DNA of 64,000 nucleotides, taken from NCBI GenBank assembly GCA_025846845.1, contig JAOYTL010000001.1, positions 62,001 to 126,000 on the forward strand. Direction: 5' to 3'. The position numbers and the translations under genes were made by a program. Under the pieces are notes generated by a model. It ran no database searches. It saw only the letters and a list, made by a program, of their open reading frames with translations, and was not told the DNA's origin. Source of the DNA: Alloboseaceae bacterium BT-24-1. Lineage in GTDB: Bacteria; Pseudomonadota; Alphaproteobacteria; Rhizobiales; Beijerinckiaceae. Position 1 is the first letter of the stretch, and each line of letters opens with the position of its first letter. Positions 62,723 through 64,000 of the stretch are shown here, one piece after another.

Positions 62723-63109
62723 ATGAAGCACCTCTGGCCTATGCTTGCCGTGCTCGCAATCTCGCCATCCCTTGCCACCGCCCAGGACATTGCCGCTGGC
62801 GAACGGTCCTGGAACAAGTGCCGGGCCTGCCATCAGATCGGCGAAACTGCGAAGAACGGCGTGGGGCCAATGCTCAACGGCCTGTTCGGACGACAGTCCG
62901 GTTCGATCGAGGGCTACAGCTATTCGAGCGCCAACAAGAACTCCGGTATCACTTGGGATGAGGCGACCTTTGCCGACTACATCAAGGATCCCAAAGCCAA
63001 GATCCCCGGCACCAAGATGGTCTTCGCCGGCATCAGGAACGAGCAGGAGATCAAGGATCTGACCGCTTTCCTCAGGCAGTTCGATCAGAGCGGCAAGAAA
63101 GTTCCGTGA
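62723..63109 (+). CDS. class I cytochrome c, probable AioBA electron acceptor
   Basis: 128 residues from the ATG at 62723; the open frame upstream belongs to the moeA region. A Sec signal (MKHLWPMLAVLAISPSLATA) precedes the haem site CRACH at about residue 33-37 and the distal Met in PGTKMVFAG. It resembles the mitochondrial-type c552 of aio clusters (AioC/CytC). It would carry electrons from AioB to the terminal oxidase. Confidence 0.9.
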   Translation: MKHLWPMLAVLAISPSLATAQDIAAGERSWNKCRACHQIGETAKNGVGPMLNGLFGRQSGSIEGYSYSSANKNSGITWDEATFADYIKDPKAKIPGTKMVFAGIRNEQEIKDLTAFLRQFDQSGKKVP

Positions 63110-63258
63110 TCGCTGGATCGCGGATGGTCCACATTCGAAACATCAATCGATCGGCCCCAAGTTGGTGTTCCCGATGGCAACGGTGCGCTGGTCGAGCCAC
63201 TCGACACGCCGGAGTGAGCTGTAAACTCAAGCACCGATACACAATCGTGGCGGAGCAC

Positions 63259-64000
63259 TCAGCTCCGCGATGGCACCAGGGCGTCACGCCCAGGCAAAGC
63301 GAGCGTGGCAATGAAGCAGGCAACCAGCATCAGGCAGGAGCCGATCAGGCAGGCGTAGATGCCGCCCCATTGATAGAGCAGTCCCGATAACAATGTGCCA
63401 GCGAAGCGTCCGAGCGCATTGGCGGCATAGTAGAAGCCGACATCCTCGGCCGCCTTCTCCGATCCGGCATAGGCCAGGATCAGGTAGGAATGCACGGAGG
63501 AATTGACGGCGAAGGCGAAACCGAACAGGCCGAGCCCTATGACAAGGATCACGTCCGGTCTCAGCCCCGAGTTGCTCGCCAAGATCGCTGCGATGGCGGC
63601 GGGAATGACGGCGAGGCCGAAGGACCAGAGCCGAGCAGCTCGGACCTCCTGCGTCAGCCCATCGCGGCTGCGCCTGACGAGGGCTGGTGCGGCCGCCTGC
63701 ACGAGCCCATAGCCGATGGTCCAGAGCGCGACGAAGCTGCCGACCATCGTGAAGGTCCAGCCGGCGGCATAGAGGAAGATCGGCACGCCGACGACGAACC
63801 AGACGTCCCGGGCGCCGAACAGCACGACACGTGCGAGCGCCAGGAGGTTTACGCCGCGGTTCTTGCCGAAGAGCTCGCGCGCGGTCTTGCTCGCCTTGGC
63901 CTTTCCCAGCATCGGCGGAAGCGACGAGACGACCCCGATCAGGATCAGGCCGAGCACCGCCGCCATCGCCCAGAGCGCGCCGCGAAAGCCGAGCAACTCC
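63259..64000 (-). CDS. arsJ: organoarsenical efflux MFS transporter, ArsJ-like (5' end outside window)
   Basis: About 247 codons of the C-terminal half; the first in-frame candidate (TTG at 63996) falls in mid-protein, so the start lies beyond the window. Membrane helices and the segments LFGARDVWFVVGVPIFLYAAGW and FYYAANALGRFAGTLLSGLLYQ resemble ArsJ. ArsJ exports 1-arseno-3-phosphoglycerate made by a partner GAPDH, which would have to lie upstream. It is convergent with the cytochrome gene. Confidence 0.78.
   Translation of the reverse strand, partial: ELLGFRGALWAMAAVLGLILIGVVSSLPPMLGKAKASKTARELFGKNRGVNLLALARVVLFGARDVWFVVGVPIFLYAAGWTFTMVGSFVALWTIGYGLVQAAAPALVRRSRDGLTQEVRAARLWSFGLAVIPAAIAAILASNSGLRPDVILVIGLGLFGFAFAVNSSVHSYLILAYAGSEKAAEDVGFYYAANALGRFAGTLLSGLLYQWGGIYACLIGSCLMLVACFIATLALPGRDALVPSRS

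Noticed and set aside
1..64000. CRISPR arrays, tRNA or rRNA genes, prophage or intact transposase
   Set aside because: Looked for on both strands; no regular repeat-spacer array, cloverleaf-like tract or mobile-element protein was recognised.

Overview
The window is GC-rich and densely coded. It reads as a chromosomal or large-replicon segment of an alphaproteobacterium of the order Hyphomicrobiales. Bosea or a close relative is my best guess, from the style of the proteins, the many ABC uptake systems and the arsenite-oxidation genes. No rRNA, tRNA, CRISPR array or intact transposase was seen.

Layout. (1) 1-10907 (+): a three-subunit FAD/[2Fe-2S] amine or opine oxidase (2Fe-2S subunit cut by the window edge, FAD/NAD subunit, DAO-fold subunit), then an aldehyde dehydrogenase, a GhrA-like 2-hydroxyacid dehydrogenase, an EamA exporter, an SsuABC/TauABC-like importer, a methyltransferase and an aspartoacylase-family hydrolase. 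(2) 11001-17291 (-): PotABCD-like importer, aspartase/fumarase-superfamily lyase and LysR regulator. Divergent from it, 17392-24298 (+) holds a second oxidase trimer, a class V PLP enzyme, an aldehyde dehydrogenase and an MmgE/PrpD protein. A C-N lyase together with an MmgE/PrpD enzyme recalls iminodisuccinate-type catabolism. (3) 24295-26607 (-): acetyltransferase, methyltransferase and RidA. Then 26800-36367 (+): LysR, polar amino-acid (EhuB-like) importer, amidase, a third oxidase trimer and, six bases further on, a complete stand-alone pheS with no pheT. (4) 36442-41206 (-): LysR, N-formylglutamate amidohydrolase-like protein and a fourth oxidase trimer. Divergent is a Dpp/Opp-type importer with a fused double ATPase (41676-46719), followed by an argininosuccinate-lyase-like C-N lyase, an aldehyde dehydrogenase, an M19 dipeptidase and a ferredoxin-type reductase (to 52323).

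(5) 52320-54400 is a decayed metal-resistance zone: an internally deleted copper-ATPase remnant and an intact CopZ-like chaperone with divergent CueR-type operators, an AT-rich small ORF, a GDCC-motif fragment fused to a broken CusA fragment, and the C-terminal stub of an aspartoacylase-family gene. (6) 54523-64000 is an arsenite-oxidation island: aioX, aioS, aioR, a sigma-54 promoter with an upstream palindrome, aioB, aioA, moeA and a cytochrome c, facing an arsJ-like efflux gene cut by the window end.

How it works together: regions 1-4 look like four parallel modules that import an N-substituted amino acid, opine or dipeptide-like compound, open it hydrolytically or by C-N lysis, oxidise the amine with a membrane-linked FAD/Fe-S dehydrogenase, and finish with aldehyde dehydrogenases. 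Substrates are inferred and not proven. Region 6 senses As(III) through AioX and AioSR, switches on AioBA by sigma-54, and passes electrons to a periplasmic cytochrome c.
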